Positions 12,972 through 28,500 of a DNA stretch of 64,000 nucleotides are shown here, one piece after another. The notes beneath the pieces are model-generated. The model was not told the DNA's origin. It ran no database searches and worked only from the letters and a program-made list of their open reading frames with translations. Position 1 is the stretch's first letter, and each line of letters opens with the position of its first letter. The DNA is from Cloeon dipterum (lineage: Eukaryota; Arthropoda; Insecta; Ephemeroptera; Baetidae). Location of the stretch: assembly GCF_949628265.1 (NCBI RefSeq), contig NC_088787.1, positions 20,636,501-20,700,500 of the forward strand, read 5' to 3'. The translations under genes were made by a program, and so were the position numbers.

Positions 12972-15900
12972 TTAATGATATCGATGTCTGGAACGTTACC
13001 CTGACGCCAAGGTTCAATTTTTTGTCCATTTTCAATAGTCATTTTCTGACCTCAAGGGTAACCCAAAGCATATTCTGAGGCTTAAAATTGACTGATTGTG
13101 CAATTTTTATTTTCTCACTATTCGCCCGTACTAAAAAAACATCCGTGTTTCAACCATTGTCCTTCTTTTTCCTGAAAACATAATTTTACACCATCCTGAA
13201 AATTTCTAGGCATGTTTCATACTTTTAAGTGCAACATTTTATCCTATGCATGCTTAGAACAATATTAAAGAGTTTTTTTTAGATTTTCAAAATTTAATAT
13301 TGAACTCTAAAATTAATCAAATACGAAAAATTTCAAAAAGAGTTTTGCAAATAGCCGTTGTTCGCCTGTTAAATGGGCATATTTTGGCATAAATTCTGAT
13401 GTTGCAGCTTATTTAGAACTTGAGATATTCTCGATTTTGTAAGCTCCAAGATTTCACACTGATTTTCCAAAAATGACCTCGCATTTTTCCTCCAAACTTA
13501 GTTATTTTGACATATCTTCAGCACCCTAAAAATAAAAATGGAGCTTAACAAGAAGTTGAATATCACAGAGTACATCAAATCTCTCGTGGAAACCCCCTGC
13601 TCCAATTGGATATGATTGACCCATTTTTACTCAATGTGTGATGGTTAATAAACTACTCTTGCTCTCAACCCGTTTACACGGCCCTGCTGAAAATGCACTT
13701 TTTACGAGGTATGGTCAGCCCGTACGGCCGTTAAATCACCGCACGTTTAATACTAATTGAAAGCCCCTTAACCTTTCCTTCATCGCTCGGACAAATTAAA
13801 TTACGACGTGCATGTTTTTCATTAAATTATGGACGCCAGCAGCTTTTAATTAAATACTTTGAAGGTGAGTGGGTCGGAGGATGGCAGCAGAAGTAGCCAC
13901 TCGACTCACTGTAAACGTGAAGCTCTCTATGCGGTCAGCCCGGCAAATTGTTTCTCTATGCTTTATTATCCTGTGCTGAGAGGGAAAATTATTTTCATCA
14001 TAACACACTACTTGGTTTATTAAAATCGAGGAAATTTCTCATGATGGTCAAAATGTTGGTGCTCATCCAAGACGACGTGATGATTTGCTTCCTTGGGTGG
14101 TCTCATGACATTGATTGAAGGTCTCTATTTTCTTGAATTTTTTCCTGCCTGCAGATGTCAGCACAGTTAGTAAGTCGATTTAAGTCTGTGTATACTCATT
14201 TAACGATTTAAATTCACAAAAGAGCGGGTTTTTACTGTTATTTACAGCTTAACTAAGATTGGAAATTTAATTGGTTTGCAAAAACAATATATTTTCAAAA
14301 TATTCGAAAACTTTTTGCTAATATGACGATTCAAACATCATAGTATTTTTTAAAATTTAGAATTAAAAAATACTAAAAACCTTGATGTCAAAATTAGACG
14401 GTTACGACATCTAGTTGCGTTTTCCGATACTTCTAACAGGCTCAAAATATGAGTTAGGTCCTGCCGCATAATTTATACCACTTTCCACATCTTCAATCAT
14501 CAAGTTAGAGCTTTGAATCCAGACACCAAATTGTTATTTATTGGCAATCAACCACTCAAATTTAATTAACGCCGTCAGAGGATCGTGGTTTAAGCACCGC
14601 AGATTATATACGGAATGAAAAAAATACACAGTGAGGAGTGATGGATGGCCACTGAGGTTTAGCGAGTGACCGCAAGCAGCGGAGGCACCATAATTTGATA
14701 ATTTAATGTGCTCCCAATGCATATTAATTTTGCTGCCGGGTGGATGAGTGTGTTGTTGCTGTTTTTGGGAGGGGTTGAAACCAACCCCGACGCATTTAGC
14801 TATATGCATGCAGGCGGAAGCAATAAACAATCGTGCATTCCCTCAGGAGACTCACGTAGAAATAAAACTCTCGGTAGTAAAAAAACGGGTTGCACCGTAA
14901 GAACGTCTTAATGCACGCGTCAGTGTGTGAAATAAAAGAGAGGAAGTCGTGAAATCTTTTTTACTCTCAGCACTGCAGTGTCTCATTTTGAAGCGAGTGT
15001 CATTCTATCGTGTCTATGTCTGGCTGGATATTTCTAAATGCTGAGATGTTTAATGAACGCGAGCGAGCGGGTTTTTTGCAATTTGCCGCAACTTTGTAAT
15101 TGCACTCATTTGCATTTATGCACCTCAGCGTGCTGCAGAACAATCTGCATGCAAAGTGCTTGCAGTTGAGTCTTGCTACTTGGTTTAAAATAGTTAATTG
15201 GGATTTTATCGGCACATGATTAACTTTTTCTTCAGCTTCTGCAGATGTTCTCTTGAATGAATAATGTAAATAGATTAAGTCCTTTTAAAATGATAACAGA
15301 AGTATATTTCCCGACTAGTCTGAAACTAATTCAAGATGAAATATTATATTATCTTTAAAAAAAATCAGGCTGTTTTATTTTGCTTTTACAGAGAGAGGGT
15401 TTGTAATCAATGACAGATGACTATTTTGGTTTCTGTGCGTCTGATTTAATTACAGGCTCCACGCAATTTCATGACTGAGGGCCACACCTAAAATCGTCTA
15501 AAGCCGTCATGAGAGCATAACAGCGTATTTAACACCGAATAAATTACGTGTGCACATACTCCTAATCATTAAATAAGGCTCAAAATAATCTTCATTTAGG
15601 AGAGAGAAAAAAATAAATGAAACTAAAGATTAATTTACGAGTCAACTTTGTATTAACTTATAAAGTGAGTCATGCATATATTACTAGGATCAGTACTGAA
15701 AATTTTAATATTTTTATTCCTTAAAAATTCTCTGAAAATTGTGAAAATTTGGTTGCTGTTTAAATTTTTATGACAAATCTACTACAAAGATTTCGTGCTA
15801 AACAAGCGACGAGAGCTATGCCAGCTATGCCTCCTTATCGAAAATCATGATGATTTATTTCCCCAGAAGGGAAGTTTACTTCATGATTCGTCACCGTTGC

Positions 15901-18900
15901 TCGTTAGATCGTGACTAGAGGTATTGAAATAAAGCGGAAAAATCGTTAAATATTTTGAGAAAATTGATGAAATAATTATTCGAACAATCAATTTAATCAT
16001 CAGGTTACTAGAGTGAAAAATTCAAAATAATTTCAATTTTAACCCAGTATTAATCTACTTATTTAAATGAAAATATTCTGTGACCTATTTTTTCTTGGAA
16101 AAAATTTAGCGTATACTAAGACGAAGAAGATGCAGGCTGGATCTATTATCCGCGTGTATACACGCTGACTTCAATTTCGCTTTATGTGCGTCGCTTACAG
16201 TACAGTGCAATGATGCGCTGCTTGCTATGTGTCTGTGCGAGCCAACAACAAAAACGATTATAAAGCGGCAGCTCTCTGCTGGAGGCGCTTTGATCAAAGT
16301 CGGGCCTGTCTCGCAATTCAAAAGTCGAGTGATGCGCGATGAACATACATACACATGCATTCAAAAGAGGCATTCATTGTGCACGGCAGTCAATTTTAAA
16401 GCCACTCTCCAGGAATTAATCAAAAGTTGTTTATAATTACACTCGGGAAATTGCCGAGTACGTGAATCGTGTGTGCTTACTAAGCTGACGGCGAGAAAGC
16501 TGCTTATTAAATTTTAATCAATACATCGCGTGGTGACGTTAAAGGTGATTGACGGCGCACGTATTCAAAACGTCGCTGCAGTGAGAATACTTATTTTATT
16601 AATAAATTAGAGAGAATCACGTGAACTGGAAAATTAACCACGCAAAATCAGAGGTAAAACGACGAATGGTCTGCTCCAGGTTGACCCTTCGAAGCGCGTG
16701 CCATTTTTCAATCAGGCCAGATGTGCGTAATTTTCACGCTCAACTGGCCAAACTCAATTCGCTTGTTATGAATGAAAAGCTGCAGTGATAGAGGGGCGTT
16801 CTTTCACTCGATTTTTGTTTGCAATAACGCACAACTACCGGGGCACAACTGCGCGGCCTCGCAACAGGTGCAGCCAATGCGCTTTCGCTTTTGTGTGAGT
16901 CCGACTGCAAAAGGTGCTGCGTGCGGTCTGCCTGCCTGCACATCTGCCGCTTTATTCGAACCATTTCGCCGGCGGCAAGAGATGTCATTACTATTCATTC
17001 GAGTTAGCAGAGATTTTTATTGATCGCACTTTGAACTCGACATTTGCGGGGGAGTCGTTCCTGGAAGCTCTTTACGATTGCAATAAATATTGTGTGCCGC
17101 CAGAAAAAAATCTGTGCTCCAAACGAATGCTTTGAAAAGGGCCAATTTAAATTATTTAGCTTCGGAATACCATTTCCTTAATGGAGAAATAATTAAAAGC
17201 ATTCTCGGAACCAACATAAATTGATTTAAAGCTAAAAATAAGACGGCTAAAGCAAAACCATCGTAAATCTTCAAAATGCCGCACATTGTATTTCATATTT
17301 TCAAGAAAGAATTGATGTATTTTGGGAATTTAAGACAGACTACCATTTTGGTCTGTGAGTCTGATTTTGAGCATGATTCACGCAATTTTATTACTTTTGA
17401 GTTGCCTTGAATTATCTCAAATCGAATTATTTTCCTCTCTCTTTAAAATATATCTGGTCAGATTTGTCTTAAATTTACGTTTATACAACCAACAAAATGT
17501 GAGAAAATACCTATTGAAACACATCAACAGAAAAAATTAAAGCCCATTTTTCGAGATAATTAAATTAAAGCTTAGGGAACGACGGGAACGGCCTTTATAT
17601 AAAGGTTATAATTCTGATATGTTAATGTTGTTTCTTTTTTCTTACTGCATTTAATATTAGGTTTAAAACAAAAAAAAATCAAATGAAAAATAATAATCAA
17701 ACCCCCGAAAATTTAATTTGGACAGAAAAATCTTAAGCACCGACAGTTTAGAATACTTTTGTGCTTTTTTATGTTTGTTAGAATACTTTTTTCCTAGATC
17801 CTGAAAACTATATAAATAGCTTGGGTAACAGTTTTATAATCATAAATTACCAACTTTGTTTTATTTTCGTCCAAATTAATTTATGAATTATTCTTAAACA
17901 ATATCTTTCAGCTCGTAAAAGAAGCGAACTCCATCTGAAAGAACAGACCTCTTGAAAATATGAAAATAATGGCAAGAAGATCATTCAGCAGTCTAAATTT
18001 GCTCCAAATCCATCTAAAATCCCCAACCCTGATCTAATCATTACTGATTAAATTACCAGAAACGGAAATAAATCAACGGATATTAAATAAACAGCAAATT
18101 TCATACTTCAGATAACGCTAAAAATACCACACTTTTTCTTTGACCGATTTTCTAAAAAGAAGATGAGTTATTACCCTCTCAAGATTAATGGATAATATAA
18201 GCGGAAATGGGCTCGATAAACGTCGTGATCGTGATGGAGCCGTTTTTTCTCTCCAATCAGGGGGCAGAAAAATGCCTCAAGGTCACATGTCATGGAGTGA
18301 GCCTTTCACACACAAGGGCGGAGGTAAGTGTCAATATTTCATGTCACCGCACCGCTCTCGTTATACCCTCGCTCCCTAGTTGGAAGTTGGCTTGGTCGTC
18401 GGCCCGGCTGCACTTCCGAAAGAACAAGACTTCTTACGTCTTCAAAAGGCGTCATTAATTACATGGCCGCCTATTAATTAGCACCTAATACACGCGTCTA
18501 AATAGACTTTTACTTCCGCTGCACAACTTTTGGGCTTCCAAACTTACCTCCCGTTAGGAGATCAAACATTAAAGTTTTGAGGGCTACAATTTATTTAAAA
18601 AAAGTTATAAAAGTAAAATAATTTACTTGAGGGAATTCAATTCAAAATAAATCTTAAGGCAAACAAATATAGGAAAAGTGTTTTAACAGCTTAAATAAGT
18701 TTTCTGCTCGCTTTTTCGACCATGCCGAACTCAGCCGTAAAAGTCTCCAAAACTCGAAAACCACGAATTACGAATGAAATTTTCTTTCGGCAAATTTTCA
18801 TTTCATTTCAAACTAGGATGGGAGTAAGAAAAATTATTTTTCGGGTAATTAGGTACGCACTCCTTGCAATCCAAAATTGCGACCTCTCTCATTCCGCTTT

Positions 18901-19542
18901 TACAAAGAGTGCATGTTAAATGAACTTAGAACTAATAATGTAATAAAAATCACATTCCTTTTTTGTTTTTCCTGTGGAAATAGCCATTGAAAATTTTCTT
19001 TTTATTAGTCAATTTTTTTAGATGATGAATTTTGTTTCCATTATCACGCCGAAAAAAACATGTCACTTTTCTAGAGCGGCTGCTTGTCACAACACAGCAG
19101 GGAAAGGGGCATTTGCATATTTTCCGCCGTTTGTTAAATTTTTGCTACTCTTTTTCGCTCAGCGGGTAAAAAAGATTCGCAATAAAAGCGCGTTTTTTGG
19201 AATTGCCGCGCGCGTATAATATTTAGCCCTTCACGTTCGCTGGCGTCCATAAAGTCGCTGCCGTTTTTTCACCGCGCAGTTTTGTGTTTTGCGGTGGAGA
19301 AAAAAACGAACCAGCGAGCGCCGCCAGCAGCCAAACCGACCGCTAGAGTGACGTCTACTTTTTATTGTGTGTGTTCACCAGCCCGCCCGCTCCCTGTGTA
19401 TATATTTTCGGTGAGAATGCTCATCAAAACACGTGTTCTTTATTATTTGTGCACTCTCCCTTTCTCTCTGGGCACTGGAGAGAGAAAGAGACAAACGAGC
19501 TGCTGCCTCAGAGTTTATATGCACTCTCGGCTATTTGCCGAC

Positions 19543-19586
<44 letters not shown>

Positions 19587-22500
19587 CCACACGCACGCAA
19601 TTATTACTACACACGTTTTCACGCAGCACCACTAACATGCAGGTAACCCTGGAGTGTTTTTGTGTGCTACTCCCCTCGAAAGTTTTAATGAAACGGTATA
19701 CATCTCTTAATTTGTGTTAAACAGGCGGAAAAACGTTCAGTATACCAACGAGCTCAAATGTTTTAGGTAAAGAAGTGTGAAACGGATATTTTCTTCGTAA
19801 TTTGTAAACTAATTTGAAGGATAGAAATTTAAACTCGAACAAGTTGATGTTAATGACTAATTTGTGTGTTTGTTATTAATTAATGGATTGAAAATGAAAC
19901 ACGAATTAAATATTGAGCGGAAAATGATTTTAAATTAAGCTTTGCGTGAGAATTGAAGCGCTAAGGCAATCATGATTTTGCCAATTAAACCGAATTTATG
20001 TGATCATGTTTTTTTTAAAGTTCTTCGGTAATTGAAAGCTGTAAATAATTAACTCTCTGCATACATTCCCTCTCCACATTACTAATTAAATGTTTGATAC
20101 CAAATGCCACTGATTTTTTTTTAGTTTGGTACTAAATTCCAACTTAATTAATAAATAAAATATTCATGTGGATATTCAAGCTCACCAAAATTGCTGGAAA
20201 GTAATAAAATTCATTGTGATTTTATTGAGCACGAAATTCAGTGGTCAATGCAAAAGATAAAGCTGTTTGAAAAATATAGGCAAAAAAGGGTTTACTTGTT
20301 GGCACCCTTAGACTGATTTGACTATCTAAGGGAAGGTTAAGAGTATTATAGTCTGACGGTGTGCGAATTTTTACAACCTTTTACCATTATAGAAGCTGAG
20401 ATTTGGCCGTGAAATCCTTTTTTTAACTTTATATTATGCAGCCAATACTATATAATAAATTAAAAAATACACTTATTTTCAGATCCACAATTACCTTGAA
20501 TTTAATTATTATTTAACTAGACGTGATGAGTGGCATCCAATGCACACCTTTATTTGGAATTGGAAAAAGAGGAGATCAGATATTGCGTTTCCTAAAATGA
20601 TAAAAACGCTCCGTAATATTCTAAAAAAGCTATACAGTTTTGACAAAATGTGGACTGAAAACTGATGTGAATTTGCTTGAAACATGACTCAAGGGCCAAA
20701 ACAATCATGTAACCTGTTCCTCTCGCCACTCTAATAAAAGCTATAATTATTGCATATTCCCCTGTTTTGAATTAAAAAGATTTGACCTTAACACATCGCT
20801 CCTTATGACAGCAGCCTCCGCTGCTCCCCGGCAACTCGTGAAATAACTGACCTGAAATAAAATACTGCTTCACGACTGGATGAGTGTCACGCGGTGATTC
20901 AGCACAACTTTAATTAAGATGAAATCTCGCCAGGCGAATTTTGACAGCCATGAATTTAATTGGTCTCGTTTGCGAAAATCAGCGAGCCGTCGCTGCAAAA
21001 ACACGGCCACCTTTCGCTGCTGGAATTTGTTTTCGATCGGATCGGACGGGCGCACAAAGGCGCGCAGCACTCCGACCAGAAAATTAAAACATCAAAAGTT
21101 TCCTCGTCCGCGGCGATTTTTCGGTCGCAAAGCTTCGCAGAAAGAGATATCGGATCTCTAATGATGTTGCTGCTCGCCGAGGGATGATGTGTTTTTCGTG
21201 GCGTCCGCTTTTTTCACCCCCGACCGGCGCCGCGTGCGCATAAAAATCATGTTCATGTTGCGCGTCCATCAGATTGGCTTTAACACGCGACTTGATGGAT
21301 CGGATCAAATTTTTATGAGTGAGCATGCTGCTGCGGCTTTGGTGTAATGTGTGCCATGTCAAAGAATTGATTTTATCGCCGCCCGCGCCAAGCTGTAAAA
21401 GCAAATTGACTTTTATAAAGAGTTCTAAAACATATTTTGCAAAATTTGCAAAGAAACAAGAAATTATTTGCGAGCTCAGTTTCAGAAACAATTAAGTTTT
21501 AGTTTTTCTATTAAAATTGCTAACAATTTTTTCATAACTAAAAAAAGAGGTAATAAAAGTTTCAAACATTCTATTTCTATTCAAGAGAAAAATTATCAAA
21601 AAATTGCTAAAAATTTGTTAAATAAACGATTAATTTTGATAAAGAGAAATCATGAGACTCCACTTATGAAAAATTTGAACTTTATTAATTTCATGATCTA
21701 AAATTGTAATTTTATAAACTTTTATTATCACTTTTGCCACCTACTACATAATCTATCAACATTACTTGCAAAACACAGATATATTCCTGATTCAAAAGAA
21801 CAATCTCGCGTGCTGATCTTAAAAGTGTTATAAAAATATTTTCCAAACCAAATCAGAGAACAGCAAGAATATCATCGATAATTTAGGGCTGCAATATTGA
21901 TTTGCACTTAAATTAGCAATGGTGACCAAAACCATTTCACTGGTAACCCCACCGGTTTTCCTGTAATTTAAGAGTGTGGGGACGTGCAGCCCCTATTCGC
22001 ACTAACAATAAGTTTAGACGCGCTTAGTTATATTGAAATATCAAACCTAATAAAACATGAGCACTTCCTTTTGCATTGCCAATTAATGAGGGTACATACG
22101 GACAAGGTCTTTTCGTCTGATCTAAATTGTTAAAAAAACGAGGGTGCTTTTAAATTGTTTGAGAACTTCAACATTAATTTTTATTGCAACAAATCCACAA
22201 TTCACCGTGTCTCGTCATATTTTTCTGATTTCATTGCAAAATTACTTGAATCATGAATGAATAAGGTGAATTATCAGGCTTACAATACAATTCACTAATG
22301 AAGTGGTAAGTCTCAGTAAAAAAACACACGCAAAGCTGATTCCACGCAGATAAATTAATAGAGAAGTTCATTAAATTCAGTGTGCATTTCTCAATTAATT
22401 CGAAATAATACGAGGAGGAAAGGAACTCGACTCGGCGTGCAACGTGTGCACACTCGAGCTGGGCGATGAAATGAAATATAATCCAGACCCGGAGACTTAA

Positions 22501-25500
22501 GCAAGCTGTTTTTTGCGCTGCAGATGCCCGTTGTGCGGGTCCATTGATGCGTACGCTAATTAATTCGTCTTCTGCCAGAGCCAACGAGCAACGACACATG
22601 CACGAAACGAAACACGTCACTCTTTATTCCAATGGAATGAAAACATTCTCGAGCACCAAGTGTGTGTGTGTTTCCATTGTTTGATATTTCAACTGTGCTC
22701 TGCTGTTTGCAAAAATAAATAAAACGCCCTCTCCGCCGGCTGACGGTGGATAATGCTTTTAGTTGAGAGTGACACGACGGCTACAAACAAACCCAGTGAG
22801 TTAATTTTGTCTCGAATTGCTCTAATTTCACTGTGAATTATGTGCGCAGCTTTGAAAAAACACCAGCTAGAACAATGGGTTGCAGATCAATACAAATAAT
22901 CTTTCGTGTCCATCGCCGATCGCTTCAGCCGCTATTTCGAGAGCCCTTTTTATTTACAACTCTTGCGGATCTCGCTTAAATATTTGGCTTCGGCTCGTGC
23001 TTCGCTGCTGCTGGAGTGTCGTGTCCCCCATTGTTGTTTTTCTCATCACACACACACACGCACACGACTCTTTTGTAGCCATTTTTCCCACGCCTCGGGT
23101 TAATCCGCAGAAAAAAATGCCGGTTTTTGTTTCTGCGTCCTCTATGACAACAACACGTGCTCTGCATTAGCGGCAAATTCATTTAATCAGCTCGCGGAAC
23201 CATCGCAAACACAGAGGGAACTTAATCGAATTGTTGTTGTGGATCAGCAGGCCTGGAAAAAGCTACTCTTTCCTCAAATTTTTAAAACGAGAATTTATTT
23301 TAGGAAAAAAGGCTTTGGCATTATCTGTCGTGGTTTTCTCTGAGCAGGAAAACATGAAAAATAAATGAAAAAATATCCTGGTGTCTGAATGTAGCACAGA
23401 GGATTTTGATGGAATGAAAAACCAAAACTGGAATGGAACTTCAATTTTATTTTTTTAATGTCTTTCTCGGTTATTTTAACTCTTATTTATTTAAACTGAC
23501 TCGAAATCTGTACTAAAATTACGTATAATGATTTTTAAAATCTAACCAACATATTTTAACAATCCAAATCACTAAAAATTCATTTATAAATGTGTGATTT
23601 TCTACAGCATGACGACTGAAGTTCACGATCAAGGTATTTTTGCCACTTTCATTCTTTATAGTGTAGTTAATTTTATTTTAAATTTCTGTTGAATGTTCTA
23701 TTCAGCTCAATGCGCAGGCATTGCAGAAAAGATAGAAAATCTCTTCTACTCCCAAGTTCTTGTTTTCTTTTGTTTCAGATGTGCCTGGCAATATATTGTT
23801 AAAAATCCTCTCTCGTTTGCGATGAGTTATGATAACCGTAATTACGTTTCCCAAAATTCGCCTTTTTAGACGAGCAGCTCGCGGCCGGGGCCGATTACTC
23901 TTGACCTCCGCCTGCTGAGGGATCATCAATAATTTGCCCGCCCACATAATTATTACGAGCGGATCAAAGGAGAAATCGATTAATGCGATTCGAACCTTGG
24001 CCTGAGTGCATCTCATCCGGTTTCGAAAACTGAGTGGTGAATAATTAATCATTTGCGCAAGCAGAATCAATTTTTCGTCAATTACACGCTTTCGCATGTC
24101 CCCGGCGGAGCGAAATTATATTCCGGCCCATAATGAAATAAATCACGGCGGTGGAAAATTGAATAATGGCTCTTCGGCGCTCTCCTGACCACGCAAGTGC
24201 ACGCGAAAAGTTTTGATTCGATTTGGGCTTGTTTGCGTTCCAAATAATTATTTGTATTTGCCACGGGCCACGGGCCATTTTCGATTTGGGCGGAAATCGA
24301 AAATTGCTATTCCCGGCTTGGTGAGTACACAATTTACTGCAAATGTTGAAATCGCAGAAATTTCCTTCTCGCTGAGCTGCCTGCTTTCAGTCAAATTATT
24401 TCAAGTTTTGCAACAGCACAGCGCATATAATAATAAATTCGAGGCGTCGTTTCGCCGGGAAAATTCGCCGGTTGAATATTAAATCACGGCTTTCATATTC
24501 CATTCAGAGCGACGACGAAACACATTATTCAGCGCCGTCGCTTTTCATCGCCACAATAATAAATACTTTATTACTTTTTGCGCGCGCGCTGCCCTCGAAT
24601 GTGCGCACGAATTATTCGAACAAAATGTCGCTGCCGGAAGCATTCGCAAAGGGCGAATTTTATCAAGCGACGCCCTTTTTGCCTCAAAGCCGTTGCCAAT
24701 GAAACCAGAGTCGGGCTTATTTGTGCGTGTCAAAGAAAGCAATTTTTGCGCATCTCAAAGCTACTTTTGTCGTATATTTGCTTAAATTGAGAAATTACTA
24801 AAAAAAATACAATGTGCGACATTTTCCAGTTCATGAAATTATTCTTTTCTTCTAATTTATGATTGTTTCAGCTGTAACCTAATTATATTACATTTTAAAC
24901 TGGCGAGTTAAAACTTTTACCTGAAGTTTCTAAATTTATTTTTGAAGATATTTCCTATGAAATTTCTTGGTCAGCTTATTTTCTAAGAATGGTATAAGTT
25001 TAAGTGCTAATCTTGAAATATAATATAAAATATTTAATATAAAAACTCTTTAAAATTAAACTCAACTCAATCCTAATTCAAATTCAAAATTATTTTCCAA
25101 AGTATGAAAAACTGCAAGAAAAATTGAAATTAAAACATGGAAAATATTTTGACAAATTATACACTTCAGAATTTGTTAAGGTTTATTTGCTCAATGATTT
25201 AGTTTTAATTCAAAGCTTGGACCGAAATAAAACCTTAAACGTTTTCATTTTTACTTAACATCGAAAAATACTGCATAATTTACAACTTGGGGGTTTTAAA
25301 GTGGTTGATATAAAGAAAAAATGGTGCTTCTTAGTTCTTTGCATGAAGTAATGATCATTTTTGATTCCCAAGCTGAAGAAATAATATTTTTCTTATTATT
25401 TTTTTTTTAAAATCGCTCATAAATAAACTGCAAATTAGTAGTTTCCCCATAAGAGATGGAGAAAGTAGAGCTGAACGGTCAGTCGCACAAAGTATAAGGC

Positions 25501-28500
25501 TAGCTGGAAGTGTCTGCGAATGGGAAGTACAATATTTCAATGAATCAGCGGATTAAAGGATTTGCATGCGAGATTCGCGCTCATTTTCGCTGGAGGGAAG
25601 GTGCGGCTGACACTTTTCCTTATTTCCCGGCCGACGACTGGCCGAGCGGAAGAAAAGCAGGGCCGGATTTTGCTCCCTTGAGACTAGAAATTTATGGCCG
25701 CTTGGCTGCCGCACACACGGTGGCGGCGAAAATAAAAAGAGGGAGCATCGGCGGCCACTGCATAAATATCTGGGAGGACAAACACTGCTCAATATTCACT
25801 GCAGACGAACAAACAAACAATATTCCGGGATTATCGAATCTCTCTGCTGCCACTGCGCCTTTCTGCTCGCTGCACGCAGATTTATTTTCCGCACGAGATA
25901 CGATGCCCCCGCGTTCTCCACTGACACAATTTCACCCTACCAGCCCGACGGCGAAAGCGGTCTTTTGGGACTGATACTCATTTCTGCTTTGACGTTTCAC
26001 CAAAATTGGAGCATCGGATCCCTTGCAATTTATTTGCAAAATAGTATTATTATTAAAGATGCTCAATTTATATAAAATTTTAAATTTATGCTAAATATAA
26101 AAGCTAATTATGCTTAGAGAAACATTGTTTTACACAATCCTGTCTTGGATTAAACAATTTTTAATTTAGAAATGAAAATTTTATATTTTATTGATTAAAT
26201 TATATACCTGTGCCATTTAGGCGATATTTAGTAGGCAGAATATATATTTTATTAATCCAATCGATTAGTGCGGGTAATTTTAGCTATCGCATTTTCTGGG
26301 AAAAAGTATTTTGTTACCTTGACAAATGTCGAGATGAATTTACACATATAGACTTTAATAACACGATTTCAACTGTTGTTTGTTGACTTTGCAATTTACT
26401 TTACTATGAATTACTGTTTTATTTCAACAATTAAGCTTGTACCATCCTAACATAAAGCACTGAAGAGATATATAAATTTTTTAAACAAATAATAAATTGT
26501 CGTTATAAGCAAGTAATGCAATCCGCAAATTTATCGAAAATTTGAATGATAATTTAGGTTGAAGTATTTAATTTGAGGATACAACTATAATTATATATCT
26601 AAAAATGTGTATCAAAATTATTAATAAAAATACGAACATTTTATTCCGTATGAAAACGTATTAAATACTTTTACATTAAATAAATTAACCTTAACATAAT
26701 CAAATATGTGCATATGAGATTTTACAAACTGGTATATTTAACACAAAATTAAAAATACTTTACAGTTCTGCGATCATAATTAAATTTATGTTTTAGCTTT
26801 CGCTTTATAATCTACATATATTTTTGTTTCTCCCACTCCGTAAAAATAAACAAGACCAAACCACAAGCCGCCCCCCTTGCATGCATGAGACGCGCGGAGT
26901 CATAATTAACAAAGTGGCTGTCTGTGTGCCACTCTCTTTCTTCGTATATATATGCAATGTTCCCTTGACACACACACACGACATTAGCATTTTCGTCGGC
27001 TGCATTTCGTGCATTCCCATTAGAATTCTGGTGCACGCGATCGTTTATCACACAAGCTGCAAGATTGATTGATTTAGTATGTGCACAGCAGCTACCCCCT
27101 CTCGCCGCTGGCAGGTGACCAAAAACTCTGACTCATTAGTCTGATTAAAAAGGCATTAAGCAAATAACATAGAATGCGTTCGTTCGCGCCGAGCAGACCC
27201 CGCAGCCCAGCGGCGGATGCAAATTTCTAGGAAAATTAACCGGATTTATGCACTGCCGTTTGACAGGTGTCAAAAGCAATTAATATTTAGTAAGCTTAAC
27301 CAGTTTAAATATTTTATCTGCCTGTCTCATAGTAAAAATTTGAATTTTCATAGATAATAAAATTAAAAACCAAGGAACAGTGTTAAACTTTTGATTTTGA
27401 GTTTTCTTTTTGAATATTTTTATATATCAGTTTTTTAATTCCTCTCGTTGCGATCTTTCAAACGGAGTGAGATCTATGAGGTAATTAATTTCCGTTCTGG
27501 CGAAATAGAATATGATTTTCAATAAGAAGACAGTGCTCGCCACGGCCATGCAAACTTTGAAGCCGATTTTCTCGTAAATTTTAACGGCAACCTAGAGAGT
27601 AAAAAGTACATCACGTAAAGGCTTATTCACTCTTTTTTGTCAAGCTTTACTTTAAGTCGATTATTCACATTTGTTCGGCTGTTAGATGCGTTTCCGGCAG
27701 TTTTTGACAGTCAAATGTGTGGCTCAAAAGTCTTAAAAGTGCTTGATTCGTAGTATTGTGTGGTTTAAAAGAAAATTAGACGCAAGAAACTGTTTTAAGT
27801 TATCTCAGCCCTTGTGCGGTGATCATTTCTAGGATGCCAGAAAAGGGTCGATTCAGCGTGGGCTCGTTTCATTTGTGCACGCGGCAACAACATTTCACGC
27901 CACACAAATGACAAGGCGTAAAATTGCCAGGTACGAAAGGGCTAATTTTCCAGCAGCACACACTAATAAATTCATGCGGCGAGGGCAAGGGTCTCCTTTC
28001 ATGACACCGCAAGCATTAAAAGAGAGGCGAACATAAACAGCAGGGGGTTTTATTTGCATTCCGACAGCCGAATGCAAATATTTAACAACAAAAGCGGCTC
28101 TCATTCATAATTGCACGCCGAATAGAGTCTCGTGCAAACTTTGGCTCGCTTCGCTCTTTCTGTGTATGCAAATGAAGGCGTCGGCGGACGCGGTGCATGA
28201 AATTTATGGGCTCTAGATGTCCGAGCAGAGATAAGCAGATGTCGCCCGGCCGCCACCGCCGCAGCCGTGTAATTAATTCATAACACACACAGGCATAGAG
28301 CCACCGAGGTGCTCACCAGAAAAATCGGCTGCAGCAACAGCCTGTGCCTGTGCAACACCCGCGCCGACAAAGGAAAACGGAAAAGCTGTCTCTGCCTGGA
28401 AATCATCCATCGATGTTAATTTCACTGCGAGCTGCCAAAAGTAGATGCGGATATTCTAATTGACTCGTTATTGCAGTGCAGAGAATCAAATGTAGGGGCA

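Noticed and set aside
12836..13042. Tyr-Ile repeat protein on the minus strand
   Set aside because: It is the translation of the (AT)37 microsatellite.
18188..18458. Possible extra dpr exon ending at a GTAAGT
   Set aside because: It lacks Ig-type residues, and the six exons already give a complete in-frame protein.
19282..19720. Three overlapping frames rich in Leu-Ser
   Set aside because: They derive from the (TC)18 microsatellite and flanking pyrimidine-rich DNA.
25510..25974. 154-codon open frame, the longest unassigned frame on the plus strand
   Set aside because: No domain, no signal or membrane segment and no splice context; it sits in a GC-richer intronic patch where long chance frames are expected.
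26220..26280. Similarity to the right end of the 1991-4183 element (GCGATATTT, later GCGGGTAATT)
   Set aside because: Only two short matches with a different spacing and no arm; probably chance.
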